DNA from: Erysipelothrix amsterdamensis
Lineage (GTDB): Bacteria; Bacillota_I; Bacilli_A; Erysipelotrichales; Erysipelotrichaceae
Assembly (NCBI RefSeq): GCF_940143175.1
Contig: NZ_OW659496.1
Location: 1,844,713-1,908,712 of the forward strand
Reading direction: 5' to 3'
Length of the DNA stretch: 64,000 bases
The notes beneath the pieces were generated by a model, which did not search any database, had not been told where the DNA came from, and saw nothing but the letters and a program-made list of their open reading frames with translations. A program made the position numbers and the translations under genes. This document shows positions 62,752 through 64,000 of the stretch, in pieces (the first letter of the stretch is position 1; each line of letters begins with the position of its first letter).

Positions 62752-63078
62752 TTATATTTTAACCGTTTTTATAAGGTTTTCCAAGTCTTTTTGATTTTCC
62801 TCATAACTCTGTTCGTAATATTTTTTTCGAACCAGAACAATGTAATCATAAGGAGTATCAAACATATTGATATCTTGGAGCATGCTTCTTATTTGGCGTT
62901 TTGTTTTGTTACGCACTACCGCATTTCCTAATTTTTTCGGTGCTGCAATTCCATAACGTGAGTTATCTTTAGTTCTTTTATCTATATATACTGTAAAAGC
63001 TTTAGTATTTTTAAATCGACGAGCCCCCATGATTTTTTGAAATTCTGCTGCTTTTTTTACTCTATATTCTTCTCTCAT
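62752..63078 (-). CDS. rnpA: Ribonuclease P protein component
   Basis: A 108-residue basic protein of RNase P that helps mature the 5' ends of tRNAs. Conserved KKAAEFQKIMG near 10 and the RNR motif NAVVRNKTKRQIRSML near 50-65. GGAAGTGAAAAAAA precedes the ATG. Preceded by rpmH, separated by a hairpin. Confidence 0.95.
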   Translation of the reverse strand: MREEYRVKKAAEFQKIMGARRFKNTKAFTVYIDKRTKDNSRYGIAAPKKLGNAVVRNKTKRQIRSMLQDINMFDTPYDYIVLVRKKYYEQSYEENQKDLENLIKTVKI

Positions 63079-63099
63079 TTTTTTTCACTTCCACTATGA

Positions 63100-63125
63100 C
63101 AAAAAAGTCACCCATAAGGGTGACT
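63100..63125 (-). terminator. rpmH-rnpA hairpin (partial terminator)
   Basis: AGTCACCC / GGGTGACT with a 4-nt loop and T6 on the minus strand, one nt after the rpmH stop. It probably lets most transcripts end after rpmH and a fraction continue into rnpA. Confidence 0.8.
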
Positions 63126-63126
63126 G

Positions 63127-63261
63127 TTATGCAGATAACACTTTTCTTCCTTTTGATCTACGACGTGAAAGCACGCGGCGACCGCCTACTGTTTTCATAC
63201 GGGCTCTAAAACCATGGACCTTTTGGTGTTTCCGTTTGCTCGGTTGATAAGTTCTCTTCAT
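63127..63261 (-). CDS. rpmH: 50S ribosomal protein L34
   Basis: A 44-residue basic protein [20 protein letters not shown] followed by [20 protein letters not shown], the full L34 pattern. The ribosome binding site GGAGGTGGTTTTC precedes ATG 63261. Only this length is compatible with L34. Head of rpmH-rnpA-yidC-jag, next to the origin. Confidence 0.98.
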   Translation of the reverse strand: MKRTYQPSKRKHQKVHGFRARMKTVGGRRVLSRRRSKGRKVLSA

Positions 63262-63309
63262 GAAAACCACCTCCAGTTCTTTATATATACGAAGAGCAAA
63301 TGCTTTAAA

Positions 63310-63338
63310 ATTATATAAGAAATACTTTTCAATGTCAA
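63310..63338 (-). promoter_or_regulatory. Promoter of rpmH
   Basis: Perfect TTGACA (63333-63338), 17-nt spacer, perfect TATAAT (63310-63315) on the minus strand. Confidence 0.9.
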
Positions 63339-63589
63339 TAAAGTGTCTTAAATAACGTTCTGATTATCTGATTCACCATCTAATTGATACTATTTCATTC
63401 TAACTTTATAGAATTATCATCGTTATTGTAACACATTCACCTTTCAATCACGATATTTTTTTTGGTTTTTTTCAGTTAATAACCCTTTTATATAAATCAC
63501 CGGTGAAAAAAGGGGAAGCATTAAGTTTAAAAATATGGGGATGCTTGTGCTTTTTTCACCCAAAATCGTTTTAATCCCACTTAAACCAG

Positions 63590-63980
63590 TCTAAGTTATC
63601 CACTTTTGTGACATTCCTAGAGCAAATGTTGGTAACCCTCTAGGATCTGTGGGATAAATCATGTGGAGGATTTTTTGCACAGAAAAGGAGTGGGAAAACT
63701 ATAAACCATCTTTTAGGCAAGTTCATAACAATGTTTATCAACACAATGTGGATAATGTGGGAAACTATATATAACCCTCTCCTAAGTGCATATTATCCTG
63801 TTGATATTAGTGAGTATAATCTTAAAAAAATCTCTTCTAAAATTTCTTTCAACGCTGTGTTGATAACTAATTTAGGAACTCCACATTTTATAAACATTCA
63901 CAATTTTGTGGACAAATGTGGATAACTATCTATATAAGCATTAGAATAGCGGTATTCCACGAAAGTTATTGTGGATAACT
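63590..63980. other. DnaA-box cluster, candidate oriC
   Basis: Perfect boxes TGTGGATAA (reverse of TTATCCACA) at 63747-63755, 63917-63925 and 63970-63978. Near matches are TTATCCACT (63596-63604), TTATCAACA (63735-63743), TGTTGATAA (63858-63866) and TGTGGACAA (63907-63915). The cluster lies upstream of where dnaA should begin. The AT-rich DNA between 63425 and 63475 could melt, but the unwinding element is not certain. Confidence 0.85.
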
Positions 63981-64000
63981 TGTGGGGAGTTTTTTTGTCT

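Noticed and set aside
63649..63658. TGTGGGATAA as a DnaA box
   Set aside because: It has an extra G compared with TGTGGATAA; spacing is broken, so it was not counted.

Overview
The window reads as the replication-origin side of a low-GC Firmicutes chromosome, most likely Erysipelothrix or a close relative in Erysipelotrichaceae. The grounds are AT-rich DNA, strong Shine-Dalgarno sites, TTGACA/TATAAT promoters, T-box control, LPXTG surface proteins, and the block rpmH-rnpA-yidC-jag beside a DnaA-box cluster at the right edge. dnaA itself should lie just beyond base 64000. The species is inferred from gene content only. No tRNA, rRNA or CRISPR array was seen.

Layout. 1-4146 (minus): a partial quinone oxidoreductase, a DEAD-box RNA helicase, exonuclease III and an orphan gene. 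4256-9797 (plus): a compact AddB-AddA recombination nuclease. 9773-18095 (minus): Nudix-prs-glmU, ispE-rsmA-rnmV, a 3D-domain lipoprotein, queT and an aldehyde dehydrogenase. 18155-22161 (plus): a methionine-specifier T-box leader, an M20 hydrolase and the MetNIQ methionine importer. 22191-29698 (minus): tatD, mnmE, a short sirtuin, a nucleoside hydrolase broken by one amber codon, and parB-parA-noc-rsmG. 29876-37715 (minus): an LPXTG protein, typA with a probable leader peptide, a Gfo/Idh oxidoreductase and mnmG. 37797-41081 (plus): a GntR/YtrA-type ABC transporter operon. 41111-42931: an intact IS3-family element inserted into a hairpin terminator. 42948-49997 (minus): a phosphoglycerate-mutase-like phosphatase, metG and a 1458-residue VWA/Cna_B adhesin, with an XRE regulator divergent from the adhesin. 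50683-63261: perR, guaC, rsmI-holB-tmk, nudF, a choloylglycine-hydrolase-family enzyme, divIC, rqcP-mfd-pth, and jag-yidC-rnpA-rpmH. 63590-63980: the DnaA-box cluster.

Functional themes. Most genes are near-origin housekeeping genes for translation quality and RNA modification (rnmV, rsmA, rsmG, rsmI, mnmE, mnmG, rqcP, pth, metG, typA), chromosome segregation and repair (parAB, noc, addAB, mfd, holB, exonuclease III) and nucleotide or envelope precursors (prs, glmU, ispE, tmk, guaC). The many blocks known as neighbours in Bacillus are present but shuffled and partly inverted.

The most notable observations are the IS landing exactly in the loop of a bidirectional terminator with a 3-bp target duplication, the nonsense codon in the nucleoside hydrolase, two probable leaderless mRNAs (rnmV and mnmE) with the same 6-nt spacing from the -10 box to the ATG, a 19-codon Pro-rich leader ORF ahead of typA, a 34-bp repeat flanking typA, and nested palindromes over the adhesin promoter. 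No clearly new multi-gene system was found.
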